From assembly GCF_034059295.1 (NCBI RefSeq), contig NZ_CP139141.1, positions 1,037,001 to 1,101,000 of the forward strand: a stretch of 64,000 nt of DNA, in the 5' to 3' direction. The position numbers were made by a program, and so were the translations under genes. This document shows, piece after piece, positions 46,934 through 56,705 of the stretch. The stretch is from Pseudomonas sp. HR96. GTDB taxonomy: Bacteria > Pseudomonadota > Gammaproteobacteria > Pseudomonadales > Pseudomonadaceae. Positions within the stretch are counted from its first letter, which is position 1. Every line of letters starts with the position of its first letter. The notes beneath the pieces were generated by a model. The model was not told where the DNA came from. It made no database searches and was given only the letters and a program-made list of their open reading frames with translations.

Positions 46934-47796
46934 AGACTCGGAGCGACTGCCTGGTCCTCGTTGCGGTAGCTGAAACTGGCCGGGCGCTCGCCATCAGGCA
47001 GGCTGATCTCGATCACCGGCAGCCACTTGCCGGTAGTGGCATGCCAGTCGCGTTGGTCGAAGCGGGCATTGTTCAGGCCGTCGCGCCCGCTCACATGAAA
47101 GAACGCCTGGATCGGCAGGTTTGCGGAGGTGGCTTCATCCCAGGCGCCGACAATCACTTCGTTCCAGGCGAAGGGCCGCTCGGGCATCAAGCTCATGGCG
47201 CGCAGGCTCTGATAGAACGCTGGCGCCGCCTGGGCCGAGCGGCTGCGGCTGACATCGAAAGCACACTGGGCGAAATAACGCTGATGCTCCGGGCCCGGGG
47301 TGCTTTCATAGCGAGCGACCCAGCTCTCGGCGCTGTCGATGCCCAGCTCGTGGCAGAACTGCTCGACGCCCTCGGTCTGACTGTTATCGCCACAACCCCG
47401 GGCGTTGCGAGTCCAGCTGTCGCCATCGGTCGGGTAGGCGCACAGGACGCGGTAGGCGCTGCTGCCTTGTGGAGCCTGACGCCGTGGCAACAGGATGAAG
47501 CCGCTGCTGGCACCTTCGGCCAGGGCCTCGACCGGCGCGTCGGCGCGCAGGTAGGAAAACGCCACGCCGCCTTTTTCGCGGCTGTTGGGGCTGTGGTGCC
47601 AGGTGTGATAAGCCGGCGAGGGGCGGGTGGTGCGCAGCAGAATGCCTGAGCAGACGAACGCCGGGGCGCCATTGCAGGCCTGGGTGGTATTGGCATAGTT
47701 GGCTTGCAGAGCGGCGGCGGTTTGCTCGCCGAGCTCGGCATGGGCCAGGCCGCTGACGGCCGCAGTGATGAAAATGGGAAACAGGATCGAGCGCAT
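46930..47796 (-). CDS. Halovibrin (HvnA/HvnC)-like secreted protein
   Basis: This 288-residue protein has a signal peptide ([18 protein letters not shown]) and six or more cysteines in the mature part ([40 protein letters not shown]), indicating disulfides. The block [21 protein letters not shown] and the C-terminal [23 protein letters not shown] resemble proteins annotated as halovibrin HvnA/HvnC in Pseudomonas; Vibrio halovibrins are secreted NAD-glycohydrolases. I recall the resemblance from family patterns and cannot verify it here. A GGAGG site precedes the ATG. Confidence 0.6.
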   Translation of the reverse strand: MRSILFPIFITAAVSGLAHAELGEQTAAALQANYANTTQACNGAPAFVCSGILLRTTRPSPAYHTWHHSPNSREKGGVAFSYLRADAPVEALAEGASSGFILLPRRQAPQGSSAYRVLCAYPTDGDSWTRNARGCGDNSQTEGVEQFCHELGIDSAESWVARYESTPGPEHQRYFAQCAFDVSRSRSAQAAPAFYQSLRAMSLMPERPFAWNEVIVGAWDEATSANLPIQAFFHVSGRDGLNNARFDQRDWHATTGKWLPVIEISLPDGERPASFSYRNEDQAVAPSL

Positions 47797-47904
47797 GGCA
47801 GAGGCCTCCTTGGCCGCATGGGAACCGCGAGCTTATGGGTCGCCATGAACCGCAAGGTGCGCAATATTGCTATGATCGCGAGCCCCCGAAACGGTCCAGC
47901 CGAT

Positions 47905-48216
47905 GTGACAGACAGCGCTTCCCAACCTGCAACCAAACCTTGGTACGTGTACCTGGTGCGCGCCGCCAACGGCGCCTTGTACTGCGGCATCAGTGACGAT
48001 CCGCAGCGTCGCTTCGCCAAGCATCAGAGCGGCAAGGGCGCGCGCTTCTTCAGCTCCAGCCCGGCGGTGGCCCTGGTGTATTTCGAACGCTGGCCGGACA
48101 AGCGCCAGGCGCTGCGCCACGAGCGGCTGATCAAGGCGCTGCGCAAAAGCGCCAAGGAAGCCCTGGTGGCTTCATTCGCGCCGATTCACCCCGTTGATGA
48201 GCCAGTATCCGCCTGA
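47905..48216 (+). CDS. GIY-YIG nuclease superfamily protein (YhbQ-like)
   Basis: This 103-residue protein has the GIY-YIG core [33 protein letters not shown] in two adjoining blocks and an acidic/basic tail [10 protein letters not shown], like YhbQ. Single-domain members have no established role. The start is uncertain: GTG 47905 ([12 protein letters not shown]) gives the usual length, while ATG 47872 or 47845 would lengthen the N-terminus. Confidence 0.8.
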   Translation: MTDSASQPATKPWYVYLVRAANGALYCGISDDPQRRFAKHQSGKGARFFSSSPAVALVYFERWPDKRQALRHERLIKALRKSAKEALVASFAPIHPVDEPVSA

Positions 48217-48281
48217 GCCCGTAGGCTGAGGGCGGCGGGCCGGTTAAGCTGGCTGCTTTGCCCAGCCACGGTGGCCCGACC

Positions 48282-49217
48282 ATGACCGACCTGATTCTGC
48301 ATCACTACCCGACCTCGCCGTTCGCCGAGAAAACCCGCCTGCTGCTGGGCTTCAAGGGGCTGTCGTGGCGTTCTGTGACGATCCCGCCGATGCTGCCCAA
48401 GCCCGATCTGACCGCGCTCACCGGTGGCTATCGCAAGACGCCGGTGCTGCAGGTCGGCGCTGATATCTACTGCGACACCGCGCTGATCGCCCGTCGCCTC
48501 GAAACCGAAAAAAGCTCGCCAGCCCTGTTCCCGCAAGGTAAGGAACTGGTCGTCGCGAGCTTTTCCACCTGGGTCGATTCGGTGGTGTTCCAGCACGCGG
48601 TCAGCCTGGTGTTCCAGCCAGAGTCGGCAGCGGTGCGCTTCGCCCGCATGCCGCCGGAAATCATGAAAGCTTTCATCGCCGACCGCGCCGCATTGTTCAG
48701 CGGCGGTTCGGCGAGCAGACTGCCGGTGGAACAGGCCAAGCATCAGTGGCCGAGCATCATGGCCCGCCTGGAGCAGCAGCTGGCTCGCGAGCCGGGAGAC
48801 TTTCTCTTCGGCGAGCCATCGATTGCCGACTTTTCGCTGGCGCACTGCCTGTGGTTTCTCAAGGCGACCCCGGTGACTTCGCCGCTGGTCGACGCCTATC
48901 CCCACGTGCAGGCCTGGCACAGCCGCGTCCTGGGTTTCGGCCATGGTGCGCCGAGCGAAATGACTGCCGAGCAGGCGCTGCAGATCGCCCGCGACAGCAC
49001 GCCAGCAGCTTTGCCGGACGAGGTGTTCGAGGAGCCGAATGGTTTCAGGGCGGGTGATAAGGTGGTGATCGCGGCCACTGACTATGGCTGCGATCCGGTC
49101 CGCGGGGAGTTGCTGTTTGCCGGAGCCGAAGAGTTGATCCTCAAACGTGAGGATGAGCGCGGCGGTGTGGTGCACGTGCACTTTCCGCGCTTTGGCTTTC
49201 GTCTGGAACGCGTGTAA
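48282..49217 (+). CDS. Glutathione S-transferase family protein
   Basis: This 311-residue protein has an N-terminal thioredoxin-like domain (LHHYPTSPFAEKTRLLLGFKG; KTPVLQVGADIYCDTALI), an all-helical GST C-domain (about 90-210), and roughly 80 extra C-terminal residues forming a small beta domain (DKVVIAATDYGCDPVRGELLF). It probably conjugates glutathione or binds ligands. ATG 48282 is chosen because the extension to 48258 adds nothing conserved. Confidence 0.85.
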   Translation: MTDLILHHYPTSPFAEKTRLLLGFKGLSWRSVTIPPMLPKPDLTALTGGYRKTPVLQVGADIYCDTALIARRLETEKSSPALFPQGKELVVASFSTWVDSVVFQHAVSLVFQPESAAVRFARMPPEIMKAFIADRAALFSGGSASRLPVEQAKHQWPSIMARLEQQLAREPGDFLFGEPSIADFSLAHCLWFLKATPVTSPLVDAYPHVQAWHSRVLGFGHGAPSEMTAEQALQIARDSTPAALPDEVFEEPNGFRAGDKVVIAATDYGCDPVRGELLFAGAEELILKREDERGGVVHVHFPRFGFRLERV

Positions 49218-49222
49218 CCGCT

Positions 49223-49246
49223 AAAAGCCCGGGGGCAATGCCCCCG
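49223..49246 (-). terminator. Terminator hairpin of speC
   Basis: A CGGGGGC / GCCCCCG stem (49230-49236 and 49240-49246) with a 3-nt loop is followed, on the minus strand, by GGCTTTT. It lies 22 bp beyond the speC stop and may also serve the convergent GST gene. Confidence 0.7.
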
Positions 49247-49267
49247 AGTTGTTTGCAGCCCGGCGAT

Positions 49268-50431
49268 TTAGATATAGAACGACTTCAGCGGCGGGAAGCC
49301 GTTGAATTCCACCGCGCTGTAGCTGGTGGTGTAGGCGCCGGTCGACAGCCAGTACAGGCGGTCACCGATGGCCAGGTTCAGCGGCAGGCCGTACTTGTAG
49401 TTCTCGTACATGATGTCGGCGCTGTCGCAGGTCGGGCCGGCGATCACCACTTCTTCGACTTCGCCTTTCTTCTCGGTCCAGATCGGAAACTTGATGGCTT
49501 CGTCCATGGTTTCGATCAGGCCGCTGAACTTGCCCACGTCGGTGTACACCCAGCGCTCGACCGCCGTGCGCGACTTGCGCGCGACCAGTACCACTTCGCT
49601 GACGAGGATGCCGGCGTTGGCAATCAGCGAACGGCCTGGCTCGAGGATGATCTCCGGCAGGTCGTCACCGAAGTCTTCCTTGAGGAAACGAATGATCTCT
49701 TGGGCGTAGGTTTCCAGGCTGTTGGTGCGGGTGATGTAGTTGGCCGGGAAGCCGCCACCCATGTTGATCAGCTTGAGTTCGATGCCGTCTTCTTCCTTCA
49801 GGCGTTCGAAGATCACCTTGACCTTGGCGATGGCCGCGTCCCAGACGCTGATGTCGCGCTGCTGCGAACCGACGTGGAACGAGATGCCGTAAGGCACCAG
49901 GCCCAGGTCACGGGCCAGGATCAGCAGGTCCATGGCCATGTCGGTCTGGCAGCCGAACTTGCGCGACAGAGGCCAATCGGCCGTGGTCGAGCCTTCGGTA
50001 AGGATGCGCACATAGACTTTCGAGCCCGGGGCGGCCTTGGCGATGTTGCGCAGGTCGGCTTCGGAGTCGGTGGCGTACAGGCGCACGCCCTTGTCGTAGA
50101 AGTAGCGGATGTCCTTGGACTTCTTGATGGTGTTGCCGTAGCTGATGCGCTCCGGGCCAACGCCCTGGTTCATCACCTTGTCCAGTTCATAGATCGAGGC
50201 GATGTCGAAGTTCGAACCCTTGTCGCGCAGCAGGTCGATGATTTCCACGGCCGGGTTGGCCTTGACGGCGTAATACACCTTGGCGAATTCGAAGCCTGCG
50301 CGCAGGTCGTCGTAGGCCTGGCTGATCATGCCGGTATCGATCAGTACGAACGGGGTTTCTTGCTTGTCGGCGAACGCCTTCATCTTGTCAAAAGTAGGGC
50401 GTGCGAAATAGTCTTCGACCTGGATCGACAT
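49268..50431 (-). CDS. speC: Ornithine decarboxylase, type III PLP-dependent
   Basis: This 387-residue alanine-racemase-fold decarboxylase has the PLP lysine in YYAVKANP (about 55), His in ISFHVGSQQ, the Gly-rich phosphate loop INMGGGFPANY, EPGRSLIANAG, and the substrate-site Cys-Asp in GPTCDSADIMYE. It makes putrescine from ornithine, and perhaps cadaverine from lysine, in the cytosol. The length equals the Pseudomonas SpeC. ATG 50431 (MSIQVEDYFARPTF) is the family start. A leader with a terminator-like hairpin lies upstream. Confidence 0.92.
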   Translation of the reverse strand: MSIQVEDYFARPTFDKMKAFADKQETPFVLIDTGMISQAYDDLRAGFEFAKVYYAVKANPAVEIIDLLRDKGSNFDIASIYELDKVMNQGVGPERISYGNTIKKSKDIRYFYDKGVRLYATDSEADLRNIAKAAPGSKVYVRILTEGSTTADWPLSRKFGCQTDMAMDLLILARDLGLVPYGISFHVGSQQRDISVWDAAIAKVKVIFERLKEEDGIELKLINMGGGFPANYITRTNSLETYAQEIIRFLKEDFGDDLPEIILEPGRSLIANAGILVSEVVLVARKSRTAVERWVYTDVGKFSGLIETMDEAIKFPIWTEKKGEVEEVVIAGPTCDSADIMYENYKYGLPLNLAIGDRLYWLSTGAYTTSYSAVEFNGFPPLKSFYI

Positions 50432-50871
50432 GCTAGGGGACTCCTGGTGGCAAACGTCATGAGTGGCATGACTGTAAAAAAAATGGGTGTGAGGCCTGGG
50501 CCTCGCGAACGTCCTCCGTATCCCCACTTTGGTTCGCCTACTTCCCAAGGCATGTCGCCGAAAGCAAAAAGGCCAGTGGCAGCGCTGCTGCCCTGCTTAT
50601 GGCCTTGCTGTCTCGTCGTCAGTACTTGAGCCGGATGGATCGTTTCCAGCATGGACGTTCGGCGCGAACTTTAGGACCTGAGGGGTTTGAGATCAACTAA
50701 AAATGTCGCGTTTTTGCACGCATGCGTCGCGACCCCTTTCCAGCCTCCTGTTTAACCGACCCACATGACAGGCTGATGTTCCCGCTGTCCGTCGCGCAAC
50801 GGCCCAGGCGGGCGATTGCCCAGGCTGGCGCTCTGCTAGAATCGGCGTCTTTATTCCCATGAGGTCCAGCC
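50432..50871. other. Divergent leader region between speC and selD
   Basis: This 440-bp gap has no family-recognised gene. The minus-strand half is the speC leader with the hairpin at 50566-50606, a second short dyad near 50500 followed by eight T (minus), and an out-of-frame small frame (MPWEVGEPKWGYGGRSRG) overlapping the speC start. On the plus strand TAGAAT at 50837-50842 is a reasonable -10 for selD, with an imperfect TTGCCC upstream. Confidence 0.5.
50566..50606 (-). terminator. Attenuator-like terminator in the speC leader
   Basis: On the minus strand AAGGCCA (50600-50606) pairs with TGGCCTT (50569-50575), enclosing an inner GGCAGC / GCTGCC hairpin, and the outer stem runs into TTTTT (50566-50570). 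It lies about 135 nt upstream of the speC ATG, in the direction of transcription, so it could attenuate speC expression. Confidence 0.55.
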
Positions 50872-51906
50872 ATGAGCGAGCCGGTTCGCCTGACGCAGTA
50901 CAGCCATGGCGCTGGCTGCGGATGCAAGATTTCCCCCAAGGTGCTGGAAGTGATCCTCGCCGGCAGCGGTGCACAGAACCTCGACCCGCGCCTGTGGGTC
51001 GGCAATGCCTCGCGCGACGACGCTGCCGTCTATGCCATCGACGAAGAGCGCGGGGTGGTCTCGACCACCGATTTCTTCATGCCGATCGTTGACGACCCGT
51101 TCGACTTCGGCCGCATCGCCGCCACCAACGCCATCAGCGACATCTACGCCATGGGCGGCGACCCACTGATGGCCATCGCCATCCTCGGCTGGCCGGTCAA
51201 CCTGCTCGGCCCGGAGATCGCCCGCGAAGTCATCCGCGGCGGTCGCGCCGTGTGTGACGCGGCTGGCATCCCGCTGGCCGGCGGCCACTCCATTGATGCC
51301 CCGGAACCGATCTTCGGCCTGGCCGTGACCGGGCTGGTGGAAAAGCGCCACATGAAGCGCAACGACACCGCCACCGCTGGCTGCACCCTGTACCTGACCA
51401 AGGCGCTGGGCATCGGCATTCTCACCACCGCCGAGAAGAAGGGCGTGTTGCGTGAAGCCGATTTTGGCGTGGCCCGCGACCTGATGTGCACGCTGAACAA
51501 ACCTGGCAGCCGCTTCGGCAAGCTCGACGGGGTCAAGGCCATGACCGACGTTACCGGCTTCGGCCTGCTCGGCCATCTGGTCGAGATGGCCGACGGCAGC
51601 CAGCTCACCGCGCGCCTGGACGCAGCCGCCGTGCCGCGCCTGGCCAGTGTCGAGCATTATCTGCAATTGGGCTGCGTGCCCGGCGGCACCCAGCGCAACT
51701 ACGACAGCTACGGCGAGCGCATCGGCGCCCTCGGCGAGGCGCACAAGCAGCTGCTGTGCGACCCGCAGACCAGCGGCGGCCTGCTCATCGCGGTCAGCCC
51801 CGAGGGGCAGGCGGCATTTCTCGCCGAGGCCGCCGAACTCGGCCTGCAACTGACGGCCATAGGCGAAATGGTCGAGCGACAGCGACTCGCGGTCGAGGTG
51901 TATTGA
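50872..51906 (+). CDS. selD: Selenide, water dikinase (selenophosphate synthase)
   Basis: This 344-residue protein has the glycine/cysteine nucleotide-binding start [20 protein letters not shown], with the active-site Cys encoded as Cys rather than Sec, followed by [20 protein letters not shown] and [13 protein letters not shown]. It makes selenophosphate from selenide and ATP. ATG 50872 has GAGGTCC upstream. Its stop overlaps mnmH by 1 bp, pairing donor and user enzymes. Confidence 0.94.
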   Translation: MSEPVRLTQYSHGAGCGCKISPKVLEVILAGSGAQNLDPRLWVGNASRDDAAVYAIDEERGVVSTTDFFMPIVDDPFDFGRIAATNAISDIYAMGGDPLMAIAILGWPVNLLGPEIAREVIRGGRAVCDAAGIPLAGGHSIDAPEPIFGLAVTGLVEKRHMKRNDTATAGCTLYLTKALGIGILTTAEKKGVLREADFGVARDLMCTLNKPGSRFGKLDGVKAMTDVTGFGLLGHLVEMADGSQLTARLDAAAVPRLASVEHYLQLGCVPGGTQRNYDSYGERIGALGEAHKQLLCDPQTSGGLLIAVSPEGQAAFLAEAAELGLQLTAIGEMVERQRLAVEVY

Positions 51907-53006
51907 TGCGCGACAACTGCACCGATTTTCACGACATCTTCGTCAACGACCTGCCGCTGATGGACGTGCGCGCCCCGGTGGAATTTCACAAGGGGGCCTT
52001 TCCCGGCACGCGCAACCTGCCGCTGATGAACGACGCCGAGCGCGAACAGGTCGGCACCTGCTACAAGCAGCGCGGCCAGCAGGCGGCCATCGAGCTGGGG
52101 CACCGGCTGGTCAGCGGCGAGGTCAAGGCGACCCGCCAGCAGGCCTGGGCCGACTTCGCCCGGGCCAATCCCGACGGCTATCTGTATTGCTTTCGCGGCG
52201 GCCTGCGCTCGCAGATCACCCAGCAGTGGCTCAAGGAAGCCGGCATCGATTACCCGCGCGTGGTCGGCGGCTACAAGGCGCTGCGCAACTATTTGATCAA
52301 CGCGGTCGACCTGGCGGTGGCCGAGTGCGACATGGTGCTACTCGGCGGCCTCACCGGCTCGGGCAAGACCGAAGTGCTCAACCAACTGAACAATGGCCTG
52401 GACCTCGAGGGCCTGGCCAACCACCGTGGCTCCAGCTTCGGCCGGCATGCCACGCCGCAGCCGGCGCAGATCGATTTCGAGAATGCCCTGGCGGTCGACA
52501 TCCTGAAAAAGCGCGCCCGTGGCATCGAGCAATTTGTCATCGAGGACGAGGCCCGTGCGGTTGGCAGCCTGGCGATTCCGGTGGACTTCTACCGGCGCAT
52601 GCAGGGCCAGTCACTGGTCTGGCTGCAGGACCCGGTGAGCAGCCGGGTCGAGCGGATCCTAAAAGACTACGTCATCGACCTGTGCGCCGAGTTCGTTGCC
52701 CAGCAGGGGGCCGAGCAGGGCTTCACGGCGTTTGCCGAGCGCCTGCGCCAGAGCCTGGCGAGCATCGTCAAGCGCCTTGGTGGCGAGCGCTATCAACGCC
52801 TGTCGCTGGCGCTCGACGCGGCGCTGGCCGAACAGGCGCGCAGCGGCGCAGTGGACCTGCACCGGGAGTGGATCAGCGTGCTGCTCAGTGAATACTACGA
52901 CCCGATGTACGCCTACCAGCGTGACAGCAAGGAGGCGCGCATCGAATTCGCCGGGGATCGCGCGGCGGTGCTCGAGTACCTCAAGCAGCGCCGCGCCAGA
53001 CGCTAG
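51906..53006 (+). CDS. mnmH: tRNA 2-selenouridine synthase MnmH (SelU/YbbB)
   Basis: This 366-residue protein has a rhodanese domain (about 10-125) with catalytic Cys in YCFRGGLRS and a P-loop domain (about 140-366) with Walker [10 protein letters not shown]. It replaces sulfur by selenium in the wobble nucleoside of tRNA using selenophosphate. It begins [20 protein letters not shown], 1 bp overlapping selD. No other selenium genes (selA, selB) are in the window. Confidence 0.93.
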   Translation: MRDNCTDFHDIFVNDLPLMDVRAPVEFHKGAFPGTRNLPLMNDAEREQVGTCYKQRGQQAAIELGHRLVSGEVKATRQQAWADFARANPDGYLYCFRGGLRSQITQQWLKEAGIDYPRVVGGYKALRNYLINAVDLAVAECDMVLLGGLTGSGKTEVLNQLNNGLDLEGLANHRGSSFGRHATPQPAQIDFENALAVDILKKRARGIEQFVIEDEARAVGSLAIPVDFYRRMQGQSLVWLQDPVSSRVERILKDYVIDLCAEFVAQQGAEQGFTAFAERLRQSLASIVKRLGGERYQRLSLALDAALAEQARSGAVDLHREWISVLLSEYYDPMYAYQRDSKEARIEFAGDRAAVLEYLKQRRARR

Positions 53007-53015
53007 CGGCAGCTG

Positions 53016-54071
53016 TCAGAGCAGCGCTGCACCGACCAGGCCGCTGACAATGCCGACCAGCATGGTCAGCACGGCCACGGTCACCAGCACCCGCGCGTCG
53101 AAGGATTTGCGCAGCATCAGCAGCGACGGCAGGCTGACGCTGGGCAGGGTCATCAGCAGGGCGACAGCCGGAGCAGTGCCCAGGCCAAGGGTCAGCAGGG
53201 TCTGCACGATGGGAATTTCGGCGGCGGTAGGGATCACGAACAAGGTGCCCACGACGGCCAGCGGCACCAGCCACAGCAGGCTGTTGCTCATGGCGTCGTC
53301 GACGTGCGGGAACAGCCAGACCCGCGCCGCGCCGAGGATCAGCACCGCCACCACGTAGATCGGGATGGTGCTCCAGAACAGCTGCCACAGTGCCTTGCCC
53401 CAGCGCACCAGCAAGCCCTGGTCGTTCTGCGCCGTGGCGTCGCTCACCGCCTGTACCGCGGGCTCTGGCAATGGCTCGGCGCGCGCGATGCGTTGCGCGA
53501 TCAGCGACACGCCCAGGACCAGGATGATCCCCGCCACCAGTCGCAGTGCGGTGAAGCCCCAGCCCAGCACGAAGCCCATGAACACCAGCGTCGCCGGGTT
53601 GAGCACCGGGTTGGCGATCCAGAAGGCCAGAGCGGCGCCCACCGAGACGTTCTGCTTGCGCAGCCCGGCCGCCACCGGCGCTGCGCAGCAGCTGCACATC
53701 ATGCCCGGCAGGGCGAACAGACCGCCGCGCAGGGTCGAGCCGAAGCCGGCGCGGCCGAACAGGCGCAACAGCCAGTCACGCGGGATCAGCACCTGCAACA
53801 GCGAGCCGAGGATCACCGCCAGCACCGCCGCTTTCCAGATCGCCAGGAAATACACCTGGGCATAGGCGATGGCGGCACTGATCGGCGAGATCTGATGGTC
53901 GTCGATGATCGAGCCACCAATGCTGTGGTTGCTCGCTGCGAAGACCGACTTGAAGTAGTAGGGCGACCACTTGACGTAGTACAGGCCGGCGGCGGCGATG
54001 ATCAGAAACAACAACGGTTTCCACCAGAAGGCCAGGCCCCGGGGCTGGGCGCTCGTTTGACTCATGGACAT
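53016..54071 (-). CDS. YraQ/ArsP family permease
   Basis: This 351-residue inner-membrane protein has about eight segments and the family motif MMCSCCAAPVAAGLRKQNVS with paired cysteines. The second half repeats the PTAAEIPIVQTLLTLGLG block. Family members include ArsP (organoarsenical efflux) and uncharacterised YraQ; no ars genes are nearby. ATG 54071 is chosen over an upstream start at 54230, which would run into the neighbouring promoter. Confidence 0.85.
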   Translation of the reverse strand: MSMSQTSAQPRGLAFWWKPLLFLIIAAAGLYYVKWSPYYFKSVFAASNHSIGGSIIDDHQISPISAAIAYAQVYFLAIWKAAVLAVILGSLLQVLIPRDWLLRLFGRAGFGSTLRGGLFALPGMMCSCCAAPVAAGLRKQNVSVGAALAFWIANPVLNPATLVFMGFVLGWGFTALRLVAGIILVLGVSLIAQRIARAEPLPEPAVQAVSDATAQNDQGLLVRWGKALWQLFWSTIPIYVVAVLILGAARVWLFPHVDDAMSNSLLWLVPLAVVGTLFVIPTAAEIPIVQTLLTLGLGTAPAVALLMTLPSVSLPSLLMLRKSFDARVLVTVAVLTMLVGIVSGLVGAALL

Positions 54072-54241
54072 GGGGGTGTTCCGAAAGGCGGGGAGTAGTG
54101 GCAGATCATACAGCGCCGCCTGCGTTCGGCACAGGCCACGCTGACCGAGGGAAAGCCTGCGCGATGGGTCCGCGCCGCTGAATGCTTGAACCTGATGGCT
54201 CCGACAGCCGCCTGGGCTGTCGCTTGTCAAGGAGCTGGACC

Positions 54242-54811
54242 ATGCCTTATCTCAACTACGAAAAATCCTTCATTGCCAGCGTGCAGTGCGTCACCCCCGA
54301 CTACTGCGGGTTCTGGGACTGTGCCGAATTGGTCGAAGGCGATGCCGGCGTCGAACGCAAGCTCGGCGACTGGCTGACGGTGCACAATTGCCCACAAGCG
54401 GAAAATCACCTGTTTCGCTTCGATTGCTACTACGACGCCAACGGCTATTGCGGCTACGTGATCCAGTCGCACAGCAAGAGCCAGGGCCGCGCCTGGAGCT
54501 CCACCGGGATTCGCTTCGGCTTCAGCACCAACGGCTACGTGGCGCTGTATCCGGTCAAGGGCGGGCCCAATGCGTTCTGGAAACCAAAGGTGTTGCGCGA
54601 CGGGGCTGAAACCGACCTGATCGACAGTCTGAGCGAAGGGGTGATCGACAATGTACGGGTGCGCAGCCCAGACACCTGGACGCTGAAGGCGCTCAAACGG
54701 GTGGAGATCGGCGATTACTGGCATGTCTATGTCAACGATGCCGAGGGGCCGACTATGAACCTGAGTCTGCATATCCAGAGCCTGGGCTTTGAGGATCTGG
54801 ATGATCATTGA
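54242..54811 (+). CDS. Hypothetical protein, paralogue of the 58589 gene
   Basis: This 189-residue protein begins MPYLNYEKSFIASVQCVTPD. It has no signal peptide or membrane segment and is rich in aromatic residues and beta-strand patterns, with seven cysteines. It shares SF-A---C-TP---GF-D--E, a following (W/Y)LT(V/I)xN and a C-terminal HW-Y/WFCYV pattern with the gene at 58589, so the two are paralogues. I do not recognise the family. ATG 54242 has GGAGC upstream. It is convergent with the osmoprotectant operon. Confidence 0.7.
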   Translation: MPYLNYEKSFIASVQCVTPDYCGFWDCAELVEGDAGVERKLGDWLTVHNCPQAENHLFRFDCYYDANGYCGYVIQSHSKSQGRAWSSTGIRFGFSTNGYVALYPVKGGPNAFWKPKVLRDGAETDLIDSLSEGVIDNVRVRSPDTWTLKALKRVEIGDYWHVYVNDAEGPTMNLSLHIQSLGFEDLDDH

Positions 54812-54830
54812 GGGCTGAAGATGTCATTAC

Positions 54831-54858
54831 TGCAGGGCCGAGCACGCTCGGCCCTGCA
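54831..54858. terminator. Convergent hairpin downstream of the 54242 gene and the ABC operon
   Basis: TGCAGGGCCGAGC pairs with GCTCGGCCCTGCA (54831-54843 and 54846-54858), forming a perfect GC-rich stem between converging genes. There is no T-run, so termination is inferred from position. Confidence 0.55.
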
Positions 54859-54893
54859 TCGTGACAGCCGTTATCCGGCTTATTGAAACAACA

Positions 54894-56045
54894 TCACACC
54901 AACTCCGCCGGCGACACAATGCTGGTCTTGGCCCCGCGCGAACGCCCCGAGCTCAGATAGGCGGCGATCGACTCCTGGGTCACTTCACCGAGGAAAACGT
55001 TCTCGGCGTTGAGCACCGGCAGCCACGAACGATTGAACTCGTACATGCGCGACAGCAGGATGCGCAGGTGCTCGTCGTAGGCGGCGGTGGCGTTGAACGG
55101 CCGCAGGTAGTCGACGCAGCTGCCCTGCTGGCGGTGCAGGTCGCGGCGGCGCACGTAGCCCAGCGCCTTGTTTTCGGCGTCGGTGACCACCACGTAGCGG
55201 CGGTCATGTTCATCCATCAGTTCCAGCGCCTCGGCCACCGGCGTCTCGGGGCTGACCGACGGGGCATTGTCGGCGGCGTCCTCGGCCTTGACCAGCAACA
55301 GGCGCTTGAGGGTGCTGTCCTGGCCGACGAAGCTGCTGACGAAGTCGTCTACCGGGTGCGCCAGCAAGGTGTCCGGGTGGTCGATCTGCAACAGTTTGCC
55401 GCCGCGGAAGATGGCGATCTTGTCGGCCAGCTTGATCGCTTCGTCGATGTCGTGGCTGACCATGATCACCGTCTTGTTCAGCGCCCGCTGCATCTCGAAG
55501 AACTCGTTCTGGATCATCTCGCGGTTGATCGGGTCGACCGCGCCGAACGGCTCGTCCATCAACAGCAACGGCGCATCGGCCGCCAGCGCGCGGATCACGC
55601 CGATGCGCTGCTGCTGGCCACCGGACAGCTCGCGCGGATAGCGGTGCAAATACTGCTTGGGCTCCAGCTTGATCATGCTCATCAGTTCGCGGGCGCGGTC
55701 GTGGCACTTCTGTTTGTCCCAACCGAGCAGGCGCGGCACCACCACGATGTTTTCCTCGATGGTCATGTTGGGAAACAGGCCGATCTGCTGGATCACATAG
55801 CCGATATTGCGGCGCAACGTCACTTCGTCCAGGCCCGTGGTGTCTTCACCGTTGATCAACACCTTGCCGGAGGTCGGCTCGATCAGGCGGTTGATCATTT
55901 TCAGGGTGGTGCTCTTGCCGCAGCCCGACGGGCCGAGGAACACGCAGATTTCGCCCTCGTTGACCGTCAGGCTCACCGAGTTGACCGCAGTGACCTGCTT
56001 GCCGTTGCTTTCAAAAGTCTTGGTCAGGTTCTGAAGTTCGATCAT
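54894..56045 (-). CDS. Osmoprotectant (betaine/carnitine/choline) ABC transporter ATP-binding protein
   Basis: This 383-residue OpuCA/YehX-type ATPase has Walker A GPSGCGKS, signature LSGGQQQR and Walker B LLLMDEPFGAVD, followed by two CBS domains (about 250-375; VAEALELMDEHDRRYVVVTD). CBS domains sense ionic strength in this family. ATG 56045 overlaps the permease stop. It is the last gene of the four-gene operon. Confidence 0.9.
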   Translation of the reverse strand: MIELQNLTKTFESNGKQVTAVNSVSLTVNEGEICVFLGPSGCGKSTTLKMINRLIEPTSGKVLINGEDTTGLDEVTLRRNIGYVIQQIGLFPNMTIEENIVVVPRLLGWDKQKCHDRARELMSMIKLEPKQYLHRYPRELSGGQQQRIGVIRALAADAPLLLMDEPFGAVDPINREMIQNEFFEMQRALNKTVIMVSHDIDEAIKLADKIAIFRGGKLLQIDHPDTLLAHPVDDFVSSFVGQDSTLKRLLLVKAEDAADNAPSVSPETPVAEALELMDEHDRRYVVVTDAENKALGYVRRRDLHRQQGSCVDYLRPFNATAAYDEHLRILLSRMYEFNRSWLPVLNAENVFLGEVTQESIAAYLSSGRSRGAKTSIVSPAELV

Positions 56046-56695
56046 TTGAGAAGTCCTTTGGGAGTCAGGCTGCGTTGCAGCCATTGCAGGGCCAGGTCGG
56101 CGATGATCGCCAGGACACTGACCAGCACTGCGCCGACGATGAGCATGGTCATGTCGCTGCGGCTGATGGAAGTGAGGATGAGTACGCCCAGGCCGCCGGC
56201 GCCGATGGTCGCGGCGATGGTCATCACCCCGATGTTCATCACCACGGCAGTGCGCACCCCGGCGAGGATCACCGGCACGGCGATCGGCAACTCGACCATG
56301 CGCAGGCGCTGGCCAAAGGTCATGCCGATGCCTTTGGCGGCTTCGCGGATGCCCGGCTCGACGCCGGTCAGGGCCAGGTAGGTGTTGCGCAGAATCGGCA
56401 GTAGCGAATAAAGGAACACGGCGGTGATCGCAGGCAACGGGCCGAGACCCTGGCCGAACTTCGAATAGAACGGCAGCAGCAGGCCGAACAGGGCAATGGA
56501 CGGTATCGTCAGCAGCACCGTGGCGCTGGCTTGCAACGGTCCGGCGAGGGCGGGAAAGCGCGTCATCAGGATGCCCAGCGGCACGCCGACGACGATCGCC
56601 AGGCTGACGGCGATGCCGACCAGGGTGATGTGCTGCCAGGTCAGGTGCAGCACCAGCGGCCAATCCAGGTGGGAGAAAGTCTGCAGGAAATTCAT
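56042..56695 (-). CDS. Osmoprotectant ABC transporter permease (YehY/OpuCD type)
   Basis: This 217-residue inner-membrane protein has about six segments and the EAA-like loop EAAKGIGMTFGQRLRMVELP. It begins MNFLQTFSHLDWPLVLHLTW. It partners the other permease and the CBS-containing ATPase. It overlaps the ATPase gene by 4 bp and is 10 bp from the binding-protein gene. Confidence 0.9.
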   Translation of the reverse strand: MNFLQTFSHLDWPLVLHLTWQHITLVGIAVSLAIVVGVPLGILMTRFPALAGPLQASATVLLTIPSIALFGLLLPFYSKFGQGLGPLPAITAVFLYSLLPILRNTYLALTGVEPGIREAAKGIGMTFGQRLRMVELPIAVPVILAGVRTAVVMNIGVMTIAATIGAGGLGVLILTSISRSDMTMLIVGAVLVSVLAIIADLALQWLQRSLTPKGLLK

Positions 56696-56705
56696 GGCTT
56701 CTCCG

